A stretch of DNA of 34,882 nucleotides from assembly GCA_017464475.1 (NCBI GenBank), contig JAFTZQ010000028.1:1-34882 (forward strand). Reading direction: 5' to 3'. Of this stretch, positions 23,543-32,391 are shown piece after piece. This DNA is from Paludibacteraceae bacterium. GTDB lineage: Bacteria; Bacteroidota; Bacteroidia; Bacteroidales; Paludibacteraceae. Position numbers and translations under genes: made by a program. The notes under the pieces were generated by a model. It was not told the origin of the DNA and made no database searches. It saw nothing but the letters and a program-made list of their open reading frames with translations. How positions within the stretch are numbered: position 1 is the first letter of the stretch; every line of letters begins with the position of its first letter.

Positions 23543-25302
23543 TTACGCAGATGAAGAAATACACCTTCCTGGTGTTCCATCGTGATTATGAGCCGTTCCT
23601 GACTCAATTGCGCGAGTTGGGCGTAGTAGATATCACGCTCAAATCAGCCGGCGACATCGAAAATGACGAAACGCTTCAGGCTGCGCTGCAGCACGAAGAT
23701 GAACTCCGTCGCTTGATCAAACAAGGTGCGCCGGATCAGATGCTTCAAGAGCGTGCAGCTATAGAGCAACGTATCGCGGACGCAAAACAAGAGGCTGAGA
23801 AAGCCGCTGTATGGGGAGATTTCGATACCAAACGCATCGCGGAACTGCAAGAAGCGGGTTACAAGCTGCGGTTCTTCTGCTGCTCGGAGAAGGCATACAA
23901 GGAAGAGTGGGGTATCGTGGTCGCTAACGAGGGAGGAAAGACCTATTTCGTAGTAGTCGATAACTCGGCATCCCAAAACATCGATAAATCGGATCTGCTC
24001 GAAAACGCTACGGAACTTCCGCAGCCCGCTAAATCAGCTGCTCAATGGGACCAAGAGATAGACCACCTGAAAGGTCTTCTGGCGGCGGCTGACGCACGTA
24101 TCGAGGCATGGAAAGTAGCGAATCTGGAGCGCTTGGAACAGGAACTGCAAGAAGCGCGCCAACAGATTGATTGGCAGCGAGTTCAGCTTTCTACCGACAA
24201 GTTGGCAGATGGCTCATTATGCCTCATCGAAGGTTTCTGCCCGATAGACAAAGAGCCAGAACTGAATGCTATGTTGGCTTCAGCCGAAGTGTATTACGAA
24301 GAGACCGATCCGACAGCCGAAGATGCTACGCCTGTCAAACTGCATAACAACCGCTTCGCCAAACTGTTTGAGGTCTTCACGGGCATGTACGGATGGCCGA
24401 CTTATGGCGAGTTTGACCCGACTCCGATACTTGCGCCGTTCTATCTGCTCTTCTTTGCTATGTGTATGGGAGATGCGGGATACGGACTTGTGCTGATTAT
24501 CTTCGGACTCCTCACGCACTATAAGAAGGTGAACATAGAGATGTTCGAAGGACTCGGACCGATTATCACGACCCTCGGCGTCGGAACAACGATAGTTGGT
24601 TTCTTCCTGGGCACATTCTTCGGCATGCCGCTGCTCGAAGCATCTTGGTATCCCGAAGCACTCAAGCACTTGATTATCAGCGGCAATGTGATGGGATTTG
24701 ATGCACAGATGGTTCTTGCTATCGGCATTGGTGTCTTCCATATCTGCCTTGCAATGGTCGTCAAAGCGCTGTGCTACACCAAGCGTTTCGGTTTTGCGGA
24801 AACACTCTCTGTATGGGGATGGGTGCTGCTGATTGTGGGAGGTTTGATTGTAGTGTCCGTAGCGGCATTGCTCAATCTTCCTGCGCAAGTGACCAAATGG
24901 ACCATCATTTCGATAGCTGTCGTTTCTGCTCTGGCAATATATATCTTCAATAAACCCGGACGCAATCCGCTTCTCAACATTGGAGCCGGTTTGTGGGATA
25001 CCTATAATATGGCAACCGGATTATTGGGAGATGTTCTCTCGTACGTCCGTCTGTACGCACTCGGATTGGCTGGAGGTATGCTCGGAGGCGCATTCAATAG
25101 TATCGCGCTCATGGTACTCGGAGAACATCCGACATGGCAGTGGCTGCCATTCCTGCTGATTCTCCTGTTCGGACATGTGCTGAATATACTGATGTCCGCG
25201 CTCGGAGCATTTGTGCACCCCTTGCGTCTTACTTTCGTGGAGTATTTCAAGAACTCCGGATATGAAGGCAAAGGACAATTATATCAACCTTTTAAGAAAT
25301 AA
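23539..25302 (+). CDS. atpI: V-type ATPase membrane subunit I (a)
   Basis: The 587-residue integral membrane stator subunit forms the ion half-channels against the K ring. Residues 1-300 are a cytoplasmic arm with coiled-coil stretches (IEQRIADAKQEAEKAA, LERLEQELQEARQQIDWQR). From about 295 onward there are seven or so hydrophobic segments, with the family signatures FDPTPILAPFYLLFFAMCMGDAGYGL and LLGDVLSYVRLYALGLAGGMLG. Arg in the latter is the residue expected to face the ring carboxylates. It ends in LRLTFVEYFKNSGYEGKG, typical of the family. The start overlaps atpD. Confidence 0.94.
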   Translation: MITQMKKYTFLVFHRDYEPFLTQLRELGVVDITLKSAGDIENDETLQAALQHEDELRRLIKQGAPDQMLQERAAIEQRIADAKQEAEKAAVWGDFDTKRIAELQEAGYKLRFFCCSEKAYKEEWGIVVANEGGKTYFVVVDNSASQNIDKSDLLENATELPQPAKSAAQWDQEIDHLKGLLAAADARIEAWKVANLERLEQELQEARQQIDWQRVQLSTDKLADGSLCLIEGFCPIDKEPELNAMLASAEVYYEETDPTAEDATPVKLHNNRFAKLFEVFTGMYGWPTYGEFDPTPILAPFYLLFFAMCMGDAGYGLVLIIFGLLTHYKKVNIEMFEGLGPIITTLGVGTTIVGFFLGTFFGMPLLEASWYPEALKHLIISGNVMGFDAQMVLAIGIGVFHICLAMVVKALCYTKRFGFAETLSVWGWVLLIVGGLIVVSVAALLNLPAQVTKWTIISIAVVSALAIYIFNKPGRNPLLNIGAGLWDTYNMATGLLGDVLSYVRLYALGLAGGMLGGAFNSIALMVLGEHPTWQWLPFLLILLFGHVLNILMSALGAFVHPLRLTFVEYFKNSGYEGKGQLYQPFKK

Positions 25303-25341
25303 CTCGATATATCGATACTTCGATATCTCGATAAATCGAAT
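25303..25341 (+). repeat. Short palindromic repeat between atpI and atpK
   Basis: Four or five units related to TCGATAT/TCGATAA alternate over about 38 bp. The units are partly self-complementary (ATATCGAT), so the segment can fold into small hairpins. In polycistronic mRNAs such a segment could raise the yield of the downstream ring subunit, which is needed in many copies; this is inference. Confidence 0.55.
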
Positions 25342-25366
25342 CATATTAACAATAAAAAATCAATAA

Positions 25367-25806
<440 letters not shown>

Positions 25807-25807
<1 letters not shown>

Positions 25808-26676
25808 TGAAAGCATTTGTTTTTCCGGGGCAGGGAAGCCAATTCCCCGGCATGTGCAAAGACTTGTACGATGCGCATGAAGAGGCGCGCGAGATGTGCC
25901 AGGCAGCCGACAGGCTGCTTGGCTTCTCGCTCACCGATGTGATGTTTGAGGGCTCTGCGGACGACCTCAAGCAGACCAAAGTGACCCAACCCGCAGTCTT
26001 TCTCCATTCCGTTGTTTCCCAACGTCTGATGACGATTGAGAAACCGGACATGGTAGCCGGACATAGTCTGGGCGAGTTCTCGGCACTTGTGGCTTGCGGT
26101 GTATTGCGTTTTGAGGACGCCTTATTATTAGTGTCCGCGCGTGCGCAGGCGATGCAAGCCGCCTGCGAGCAAAACCCCGGCACGATGGCAGCTGTCCTTG
26201 GCTTGGAAGATGAGAAAGTGGTGGAGATATGCAAGGTTCAAACGGGTGGGGTAGTCGTTGCGGCGAACTTCAACTGTCCGGGGCAAGTAGTGATCTCCGG
26301 CGACTTCGAAGCGGTCGAGGCTGCGTGTGTGGCAATGAAAGAAGCCGGAGCACGGAGAGCCTTGCGTCTGCCTGTCGGCGGTGCGTTCCACTCGCCCCTT
26401 ATGGCTTCAGCAGCAGAGGATCTGAAGGCTGCTATACTGAAAACGGAGTTCAGAAAACCTTTCTGCCCGATCTATCAGAATGTGTCTGCAAAGGCAGAAA
26501 CAGAACCGGAGATTATCCGCGAAAACCTCTTGAAACAACTCACGGCCCCCGTTCGCTGGACGCAGTCCGTCCAAAATATGATTGCGGATGGCGCTACAGA
26601 GTTCTATGAGTTTGGTCCCGGAGATGTCCTCAAAGGACTCATCCGAAAGATCAACCCGGAGGCAATCGTCGGCTAA
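25807..26676 (+). CDS. fabD: Malonyl-CoA:ACP transacylase
   Basis: The 289-residue cytoplasmic enzyme moves malonyl from CoA to acyl carrier protein at the start of type II fatty-acid synthesis. FPGQGSQ (6-12), GHSLGE (85-90, nucleophile Ser87), Arg112 (malonate carboxylate ligand) and GGAFHSPLM (191-199, His195) are all present. The length is usual. It is unusual in its company: the ATG overlaps the V-type ATPase K subunit stop, and no other fab gene is near. Cotranslation with the ATPase is likely. Confidence 0.95.
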
Positions 26677-26687
26677 AAAAGTATCCT

Positions 26688-27557
26688 ATGAAACGTACCT
26701 ATTCCAAATGGGTCAGCGTTGCGCTGATAACCGCCATTTACCTCCTTGCCGGTATAATCGGCTGGTGGGTGTTTCATTTTGTTATGCAAATATCTCCTTC
26801 CCTTGAGGGGAAGGATGAGGTGGGATTATTCCTCGCCGATGTAGCAGCTACTATTGTAGTTTGGGTATTTGGATTGATCTATGAAAATGTATCGGTGTAC
26901 GACCCATATTGGAGTGTCTTCCCGCCGGTGGCTTTTCTTGCATGGGCGTTTTATACGGGCGTATGGTCGCTTCCCGTCATCCTGCTGCTGATCGCTTCAT
27001 GGTATTGGGGATGGCGGTTGACGCGTAACTGGGTAATTACCTTCAAGGGCATTGCGCATGAGGATTGGCGCTATACGAAGTATAGAAGTCTTCATCCGGT
27101 CTTGTTCCATCTGATCAATTTCTTTGGTCTGAACATGGTTCCGACGCTGGTTGTATTTGCCGCTATGTTACCGGGCTTGAAGTTGTATGAAATCCCCGTT
27201 AACGATACTCCCTCCTTTGCTCTCTTCTTCGGCTGTATAGTTTGTATCGCATCGGCTACGATCCAACTTATTGCAGATAAGCAGAGTCATGATTTCCGTG
27301 CAGCGAACCCGGGGAAAGTTTGTAATGTGGGACTTTGGAAACACGGAAGGCATCCTAATTATTTCGGAGAGATTCAGTTCTGGTGGGGTATTTGGATCAT
27401 GTATGCTGCGTTGAATGGGTTCGATTGGTTCATTCTGGGACCGATAGCCATGACCGCGCTTTTCCTCTGTATCTCTGTTCCGCTCATGGAGCACCGCCAG
27501 CTGGCAAACAAACCCGATTATGCCGAGTATAAAAAGAATACCCGCCTATTGATTTAA
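26688..27557 (+). CDS. DUF1295 (steroid 5-alpha-reductase-like) membrane protein
   Basis: The 289-residue membrane protein has about eight hydrophobic segments. The C-terminal GLWKHGRHPNYFGEIQFWWG (about 215-234) is the cofactor-site signature of the DUF1295/steroid 5-alpha-reductase C-terminal family, which also includes isoprenylcysteine methyltransferase relatives. The enzymatic role in bacteria is unclear; lipid-related reduction or methylation is possible. It begins 11 bp after fabD, so probably shares its transcript, which would suit a lipid function. A perfect palindrome at 26795-26815 encodes a polar loop (SPSLEGKDE) between the first two hydrophobic segments and may be an inserted repeat. 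A strong terminator follows at 27609. Confidence 0.88.
   Translation: MKRTYSKWVSVALITAIYLLAGIIGWWVFHFVMQISPSLEGKDEVGLFLADVAATIVVWVFGLIYENVSVYDPYWSVFPPVAFLAWAFYTGVWSLPVILLLIASWYWGWRLTRNWVITFKGIAHEDWRYTKYRSLHPVLFHLINFFGLNMVPTLVVFAAMLPGLKLYEIPVNDTPSFALFFGCIVCIASATIQLIADKQSHDFRAANPGKVCNVGLWKHGRHPNYFGEIQFWWGIWIMYAALNGFDWFILGPIAMTALFLCISVPLMEHRQLANKPDYAEYKKNTRLLI
26795..26815. repeat. Coding palindrome in the DUF1295 gene
   Basis: TCCTTCCC (26795-26802) and GGGAAGGA (26808-26815) are a perfect 8-bp inverted repeat around a 5-nt loop, set in an otherwise hydrophobic coding stretch. It looks like an inserted palindromic repeat kept in frame. Confidence 0.5.
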
Positions 27558-27608
27558 AGTCCTTCTTTCTACGGATAAAATAATCAATGTATTCCACATC
27601 GTGTATGT

Positions 27609-27639
27609 AAAAAAATCGCACTCAGTTGCGATTTTTTTT
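27609..27639 (+). terminator. Bidirectional-looking terminator after the ATPase-fabD operon
   Basis: ATCGCA (27615-27620) pairs with TGCGAT (27627-27632), preceded by an A-run and followed by a run of eight T (27632-27639). The T-run merges with the -33 box of the next promoter. Confidence 0.85.
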
Positions 27640-27668
27640 GCATATATCAAAAAAATGTAGTACCTTTG
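27637..27668 (+). promoter_or_regulatory. Promoter of the structured RNA and perhaps the polysaccharide genes
   Basis: TTTG (27637-27640), 20 bases, TACCTTTG (27661-27668) match the Bacteroidota consensus closely. TTTGCATATATCAAA after the -33 box is shared with the promoter at 34221. Transcription would start near 27675. Confidence 0.85.
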
Positions 27669-27674
27669 CAGCCG

Positions 27675-27975
27675 CAAACTCACGCTGGGATGTCTGCGTG
27701 ATATTTCGGAGTGAGGGAGCAGACATATTTAATGGCGTTTACTAACGCTTGTTTTTGACTGGTAGAAACCTGAGAAATTTCCAAACAGTCGATAATTTCA
27801 AAACAAGTAGTGGTAGATGCCCATGGGGTGTTTATACGCCCACGTGTACTATTCGGTACACGTGTGTTCGTATATACACAGCGTGGGTTTCTACATTGCT
27901 TATTCGAATTATCGGGTTTTCTCAGGACCTCTACCAGCGGATAAGCAAGAGAAGAGATCCGCGTTTTCTATTTCT
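27675..27975 (+). ncRNA. Structured RNA of about 300 nt, 6S-like in outline
   Basis: No convincing gene lies here, yet the sequence is dense in complementary segments. The 3' two thirds form one nested rod. The closing helix is 27759-27766 with 27930-27937 (8 bp) and 27769-27777 with 27918-27926 (9 bp). Inside come 27791-27797 with 27907-27913 (7 bp), then 27813-27817 with 27890-27894 and 27820-27823 with 27884-27887. These are followed by 27828-27838 with 27869-27879 (10 of 11 pairs) and the apical hairpin 27841-27849 with 27856-27864 (9 bp, loop TATTCG). An open internal loop lies between the 7-bp and 5-bp helices. Two hairpins precede the rod. It has its own promoter and terminator. A rod with a central bubble resembles 6S RNA, but a regulatory leader of the polysaccharide genes is equally possible. 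Ends are estimates. Confidence 0.65.
27937..27970 (+). terminator. Terminator at the 3' end of the structured RNA
   Basis: GCGGAT (27937-27942) pairs with ATCCGC (27957-27962), and GTTTTCTATTT follows. The stem starts on the last base of the rod's closing helix, so the two adjoin. It would end the RNA about 110 nt before the ABC ATPase gene, unless transcription reads through. Confidence 0.65.
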
Positions 27976-28077
27976 CTCGATTTCTTTTAAACTTATTCCT
28001 CTCAAAGACAATCGCTTTCGCCTTTGTCAATGTCTGCATGTGCTCATAAATGAACAGATTGCAAATAAACGCATCAA

Positions 28078-29376
28078 ATGACAGCTATAGAATTTGAACA
28101 TGTCAGCAAGCAGTATCGTTTAGGCTTGGTATCTACCAAGACATTAAGTCATGATATCCACCGATGGTGGGTAACGAATGTCTTGCGTCAAGAAGACCCT
28201 TATTTGAAGATCGGCGAAACAAACGATCGTTCAACCAAAGGAAATTCAGATTACGTTTGGGCACTACGCGATATTGATTTCAAGGTAGAGCAAGGCGATG
28301 TCGTTGGCATTATTGGTAAGAATGGAGCTGGCAAATCTACACTTCTTAAACTACTCTCCAGAGTAACTGGCCCTACCACGGGCATCATTAGGGCTCATGG
28401 TAGAATTGGCTCTCTCCTGGAAGTAGGGACAGGTTTCCATGGAGAGATGACCGGGAGAGAAAATATCTTCATGAATGGTGCTATACTGGGAATGACGCGC
28501 CATGAGATTCAAGCCAAATTGGATGAGATTATTGATTTCTCCGGCTGCGAACGCTATATTGACACTCCGGTAAAACGTTATTCGTCGGGAATGACCGTCC
28601 GTCTCGGCTTTGCCGTAGCGGCATTCTTAGATCCTGAGATTTTAGTCGTTGATGAAGTTCTTGCGGTTGGTGATGCAGAATTCCAAAAGAAAGCCATCGG
28701 TAAGATGAAAGATGTCTCTACCGGTGAAGGAAGAACGGTATTATTTGTGAGCCATAATATGGCAAGTATCAAAGCATTATGCCATAGTGGAATCGTATTA
28801 GAAAAAGGAAGTGTTGTTTATTCTGGCGACGCAAAAGATTGTGTCAATTGGTATGTGGGCAGCAATATCTCCGAGCTATCATGCTATGAAGAAATTACAG
28901 AAAGCATGAGAGAAATAAAAGCTGAAAGTAGAAAAGTGGAAATAGTAAGTGTTGGGCTAAAATCAGATGAAACAATGGAATTCGCAACGAACGAACCGCT
29001 TGAATTTACTATTAAACTTCGCAAGAAAGATCCCAAAATAGATCATGCGGTAATGGAAATTATGTTCAATAACCAGTACGATGTTAGAATTGGGTCATAC
29101 ATATCCGAAACAATTGATTTGTCAAATATAAAGAAAGAAGAAATCTTTACCTTAAGTGTTGTTATTCAAAATCACAATCTTGCGAAAGGACGCTATCATG
29201 TATGCTTCAATATTTGCCAAAAAGACTTGAATGCTGTTCCTGTGGATTATGATATTATTCACAATGTATTGGCATTTTGCGTAGAGTATAATGACTACAT
29301 CAAAAAAGATGCTATTATTCGTTGGCCAGAGGATTGGGGTAGTCAACATTTTGCAGGACAATATATTCTTTCGTAA
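28078..29376 (+). CDS. Wzt-type polysaccharide ABC transporter ATPase
   Basis: The 432-residue protein is the nucleotide-binding half of an O-antigen/teichoic-acid-type exporter. Walker A GKNGAGKST is at 80-88, the YSSGM signature at 168-172, Walker B ILVVDE at 188-193 and the switch His at 226. ALRDIDFKVEQGDVVGIIG is typical of Wzt/TagH. Residues about 275-432 form the C-terminal Wzt-like beta-sandwich that reads the glycan's end group. The expected permease partner (Wzm) is not upstream or downstream in this window. Base composition changes within the gene: the ATPase part is moderately GC-rich like the core genes, and from about 28870 onward it is AT-rich like the genes that follow. This suggests a recombined or transferred 3' part. 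A promoter of its own was not seen, so it probably depends on read-through from 27637. Confidence 0.92.
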   Translation: MTAIEFEHVSKQYRLGLVSTKTLSHDIHRWWVTNVLRQEDPYLKIGETNDRSTKGNSDYVWALRDIDFKVEQGDVVGIIGKNGAGKSTLLKLLSRVTGPTTGIIRAHGRIGSLLEVGTGFHGEMTGRENIFMNGAILGMTRHEIQAKLDEIIDFSGCERYIDTPVKRYSSGMTVRLGFAVAAFLDPEILVVDEVLAVGDAEFQKKAIGKMKDVSTGEGRTVLFVSHNMASIKALCHSGIVLEKGSVVYSGDAKDCVNWYVGSNISELSCYEEITESMREIKAESRKVEIVSVGLKSDETMEFATNEPLEFTIKLRKKDPKIDHAVMEIMFNNQYDVRIGSYISETIDLSNIKKEEIFTLSVVIQNHNLAKGRYHVCFNICQKDLNAVPVDYDIIHNVLAFCVEYNDYIKKDAIIRWPEDWGSQHFAGQYILS

Positions 29377-29408
29377 TTCTCATAGAGCTTCACTTAAATT
29401 TCATAATT

Positions 29409-30311
29409 ATGTTTAAGAAAGTCAAAAGATACCTTCGCGATCCGTATTATTCATTCGGAAATCTGTTTTTAGAAAAGTGCCCCAATTTAATGCCAGATAA
29501 ATGGTTTCTTCAAATTATATATAGGGCTTATATGGGGAAGGAGTTAAATTTAGAAGAACCTAAGAATTTTAATGAGAAATTAAATTGGTTAAAACTATAC
29601 GATAGGAAAACTCTATACACAACTCTTGTGGATAAACTAGCAGTTAAAGATTATGTGGCAAATAAGATAGGAGCGGAGTATATAATACCCACTTTAAAAG
29701 TATATGATTCTGCGGAAGGAATTATCATAGAAGATTTGCCGGAACAATTTGTTCTTAAATGTAATCACGATAGTGGTAGTTTTATAATATGCAAAGATAA
29801 AGGCTCTTTTGATTTAGAAGCCGCAAAGCAAAAACTAACCGCATGTCTAAAACAAAATTTCTATCTCCTTGCTCGCGAATGGCCATATAAAAATGTACCT
29901 CGAAAAATATTCGCGGAGCGATATATGTCTGATAGTTCACAAAAGGATATTTTAACATGTTGTAAATTCTTCTGTTTCAATGGCGAACCTAAAATATTCC
30001 AATTGACAGACAAATCAGATGATATATTTGAAAACTTCTATGATTTAGACGGAAACCTCCTCGACTTGAGTTTAGGATATAGACGTGATGAGACTCGTCA
30101 ACTTCCTAAGCTATTTGGAGAAATGCTTTCTTTAACAAAAGAGTTACTAAAAGATATTAATGCTCCGCATATTAGGGTAGATTTGTATGAAATTGGCGGA
30201 AAGATATATTTTGGTGAATTTACTTTCTTTAATTGGGGCGGTTTTAATTCTTTTGAGGACGAGCATTGGAACGACTTATTGGGAAGTTGGATAAATCTTA
30301 AGCAAAAATGA
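29409..30311 (+). CDS. TupA-like ATP-grasp protein of the polysaccharide locus
   Basis: The 300-residue soluble protein matches the pattern of the ATPgrasp_TupA family: NFNEKLNWLKLYDRK near residue 54, LVDKLAVKDYVANKIG near 75, EQFVLKCNHDSGSFIICKDKG near 115, then FAERYM and HIRVDLYEIGGKIYFGEFTFFNWGGF near the end. TupA catalyses peptide-type or amide ligation in the teichuronopeptide cell-wall polymer of Bacillus. In Bacteroidales such genes are common in capsule and lipopolysaccharide clusters. Here it probably modifies or transfers a glycan unit, but the substrate is unknown. Strongly AT-rich compared with the upstream genes. It overlaps the next gene by 4 bp (ATGA). Confidence 0.85.
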   Translation: MFKKVKRYLRDPYYSFGNLFLEKCPNLMPDKWFLQIIYRAYMGKELNLEEPKNFNEKLNWLKLYDRKTLYTTLVDKLAVKDYVANKIGAEYIIPTLKVYDSAEGIIIEDLPEQFVLKCNHDSGSFIICKDKGSFDLEAAKQKLTACLKQNFYLLAREWPYKNVPRKIFAERYMSDSSQKDILTCCKFFCFNGEPKIFQLTDKSDDIFENFYDLDGNLLDLSLGYRRDETRQLPKLFGEMLSLTKELLKDINAPHIRVDLYEIGGKIYFGEFTFFNWGGFNSFEDEHWNDLLGSWINLKQK

Positions 30312-31378
30312 ACCTGAAATCAATAACACGATCTATTTACGTTCGAATAATCTGTTTTTTTGTAAAAATAGATCTGTTATTGTTGCGTCCTTTATTTCTA
30401 ATAGAAGACGAGTCTTTGAAAAGGTTGCTATGCAAATATAATTATATTGATACAATAGTGGAACACCCCTCTATAATGTTTGCCAATTATGAATACAAAG
30501 AAGGCACAAATAAGGTTTGGGGTATAAGGATTTTAGTGTGGTTCTTCCACCGCGTAGTAAAAAAACAGTTACTAAATAGGGAAAGAGCAACGAAAATGTT
30601 ATTAAAATTAGGTATGCCTAAGTACTTTTCAAACTATCCGTCATATCTATTGAAAGGTAATGATAATTGGAATATAGTAAGATATCAGGTCCCTAAAAAA
30701 AACGAAAGAATAGCAATCTATACTGTCATGACGGGTGATTATGACGACATAAAAACACCTCTATATGAATCTGTAAATTGCGATTACTTTCTATTTACGA
30801 ATAATGCAAATATAGTTGAAGTAAAAGGGTGGAAAGTGATACATATAAAGGAGTCAATAGGTAATCTATTGCTATCAAGAAAGGTTAAAATGCTTCCTCA
30901 CATGTATTTGCCAACAGAGTACGAAGTGAGTGTTTATGTAGATGCATCTGTGCTGATTTGGGGCAATATAGTTGAACTGACGCACTATCTGAACAAAGAT
31001 ATATCTTTTGCTGTAACGAAACATAGCGTTCGCAATAAAGTCATAGATGAGCTGAATGTTTGTTACGAATATAACATCATAAATAAACAAGCATATAATC
31101 AGGCCTTAAAGCGCTATGATGAATTTACAAAAGAAGGATTTAAGGATGATATGGGTTTGGCAGAATGTGGTATACTAATAAGAAGGCATTCGGATAGAGA
31201 TTTACAGAAGTTAATGGAAATGTGGTGGTACGAGTTTCAAAATGGATGTGGTCGAGATCAAATCTATCTTATGCCAGTAATTCATAAAATGAAATTTAAA
31301 TCGTATCGCCTTATTGATGGATTTGTATTTTCCAATCAATTTTGCGTAGTAGAAGGTCATAACAAAGAACGGAAATGA
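30308..31378 (+). CDS. DUF616-like putative glycosyltransferase
   Basis: The 356-residue protein has a hydrophobic stretch near the N-terminus (about 10-30), possibly a membrane anchor. The core from about 135 reads RIAIYTVMTGDYDDIKTPLYESVNCDYFLFTNN, then KVKMLPHMYLPTEYEVSVYVDASVLIWGNI. The latter carries a DxS element in place of the DxD common in sugar-nucleotide enzymes. This layout is that of the DUF616 glycosyltransferase-like family found in bacterial capsule loci and plants. Donor and acceptor are unknown. It overlaps both neighbours by 4 bp (ATGA), so the three genes form one translational unit. AT-rich. Confidence 0.8.
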   Translation: MNLKSITRSIYVRIICFFVKIDLLLLRPLFLIEDESLKRLLCKYNYIDTIVEHPSIMFANYEYKEGTNKVWGIRILVWFFHRVVKKQLLNRERATKMLLKLGMPKYFSNYPSYLLKGNDNWNIVRYQVPKKNERIAIYTVMTGDYDDIKTPLYESVNCDYFLFTNNANIVEVKGWKVIHIKESIGNLLLSRKVKMLPHMYLPTEYEVSVYVDASVLIWGNIVELTHYLNKDISFAVTKHSVRNKVIDELNVCYEYNIINKQAYNQALKRYDEFTKEGFKDDMGLAECGILIRRHSDRDLQKLMEMWWYEFQNGCGRDQIYLMPVIHKMKFKSYRLIDGFVFSNQFCVVEGHNKERK

Positions 31379-32391
31379 AACTGCTGATTACTGGAGGAGC
31401 TGGCTTTATCGGTAGCAACCTCTGTGATTTTTTTGTAAATAACAACTATGACGTAGTGTGCTTAGATAATCTAAGTACAGGGTTCATGCATAACATTGAA
31501 CCTTTACTATCGAAGTCAAACTTTCGCTTTATAAAAGGAGATATTCGAGATCTAAACACCTGTCGTGACGCAGTCAAAGGCTGTGATGTCGTGTTGCATG
31601 AAGCCGCTCTGGGTTCTGTACCAAGGAGCATAAACGACCCGATTACTATAAATTCTACAAATATTAGTGGCTTCCTAAAAATGTTGGTTGCAGCAAGGGA
31701 TGAGAAAGTGAAACGATTTGTTTACGCAGCATCTTCATCAACTTATGGTGATAGTAAGGAATTGCCGAAGATTGAGCACAACATCGGACGCCCTTTGTCT
31801 CCTTATGCTATTACAAAGTTCGTAGATGAGTTATATGCCAATGTATTTACGTCGCTTTATGGTATAGAGACCATAGGATTACGTTATTTTAATGTTTTTG
31901 GACGTCGTCAGAATCCATATGGGGCATATGCTGCAGTTATTCCCTTGTGGGTGAAGACTCTTATTAATCATCAATCACCGTTCATCAATGGAGATGGTTC
32001 ATATTCACGAGACTTTACATATATAGAGAATGTGATTCAAGCCAATTTCCTAGCAGCCACAATATCGCATGAAGAAATAGTACAACGTGCGTCGTTGTAT
32101 AATATGGATTTGCCGCAAAATGCCCCTATAGATTTAGTGTTCAATGTGGCATATGGAGGCAATACCACTTTAAATGAGTTGTTTTATTGTTTAAGAGATA
32201 ACCTCGCAAAATACGATTCTAAAATAGCTACTATAAAACCGACTTATCGTGAGAACCGTGCTGGAGATATCCCGCATAGTCAAGCATCAATTATTAAAGC
32301 TCAGCGCATACTTGGGTATCAACCAAAGTTTAGTGCAATACAAGGTTTTGAACATGCGTGTGAGTGGTACTACAAAAATATTAAAGGATAG
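31375..32391 (+). CDS. UDP-N-acetylglucosamine 4-epimerase-like enzyme (WbpP/TviC type)
   Basis: The 338-residue short-chain dehydrogenase-type epimerase has the NAD-binding loop ITGGAGFIG (5-13), the SSST element at 120-123 and the catalytic Tyr144-xxx-Lys148 (SPYAITK). The segments GSVPRSINDPITINSTNISGF and LRYFNVFGRRQNPYGAYAAVIPLW closely recall WbpP of Pseudomonas aeruginosa O6 and TviC of the Vi locus, which interconvert UDP-GlcNAc and UDP-GalNAc (or their uronic acids). It supplies a sugar nucleotide for the surface glycan. It is the last gene of the cluster: no dehydrogenase, flippase or polymerase follows, and the next gene is on the other strand. Confidence 0.9.
   Translation: MKLLITGGAGFIGSNLCDFFVNNNYDVVCLDNLSTGFMHNIEPLLSKSNFRFIKGDIRDLNTCRDAVKGCDVVLHEAALGSVPRSINDPITINSTNISGFLKMLVAARDEKVKRFVYAASSSTYGDSKELPKIEHNIGRPLSPYAITKFVDELYANVFTSLYGIETIGLRYFNVFGRRQNPYGAYAAVIPLWVKTLINHQSPFINGDGSYSRDFTYIENVIQANFLAATISHEEIVQRASLYNMDLPQNAPIDLVFNVAYGGNTTLNELFYCLRDNLAKYDSKIATIKPTYRENRAGDIPHSQASIIKAQRILGYQPKFSAIQGFEHACEWYYKNIKG

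Noticed and set aside
27759-27820. GGTAG elements resembling an ops/JUMPstart site for RfaH-like antiterminators
   Set aside because: Only GGTAG matches; both copies are explained by pairing in the RNA rod, and no NusG-like gene is in the window.
27749-28081. Plus-strand frame of 110 codons across the structured RNA
   Set aside because: It has odd codon use, no recognisable product, and covers the paired segments of the RNA and its terminator.
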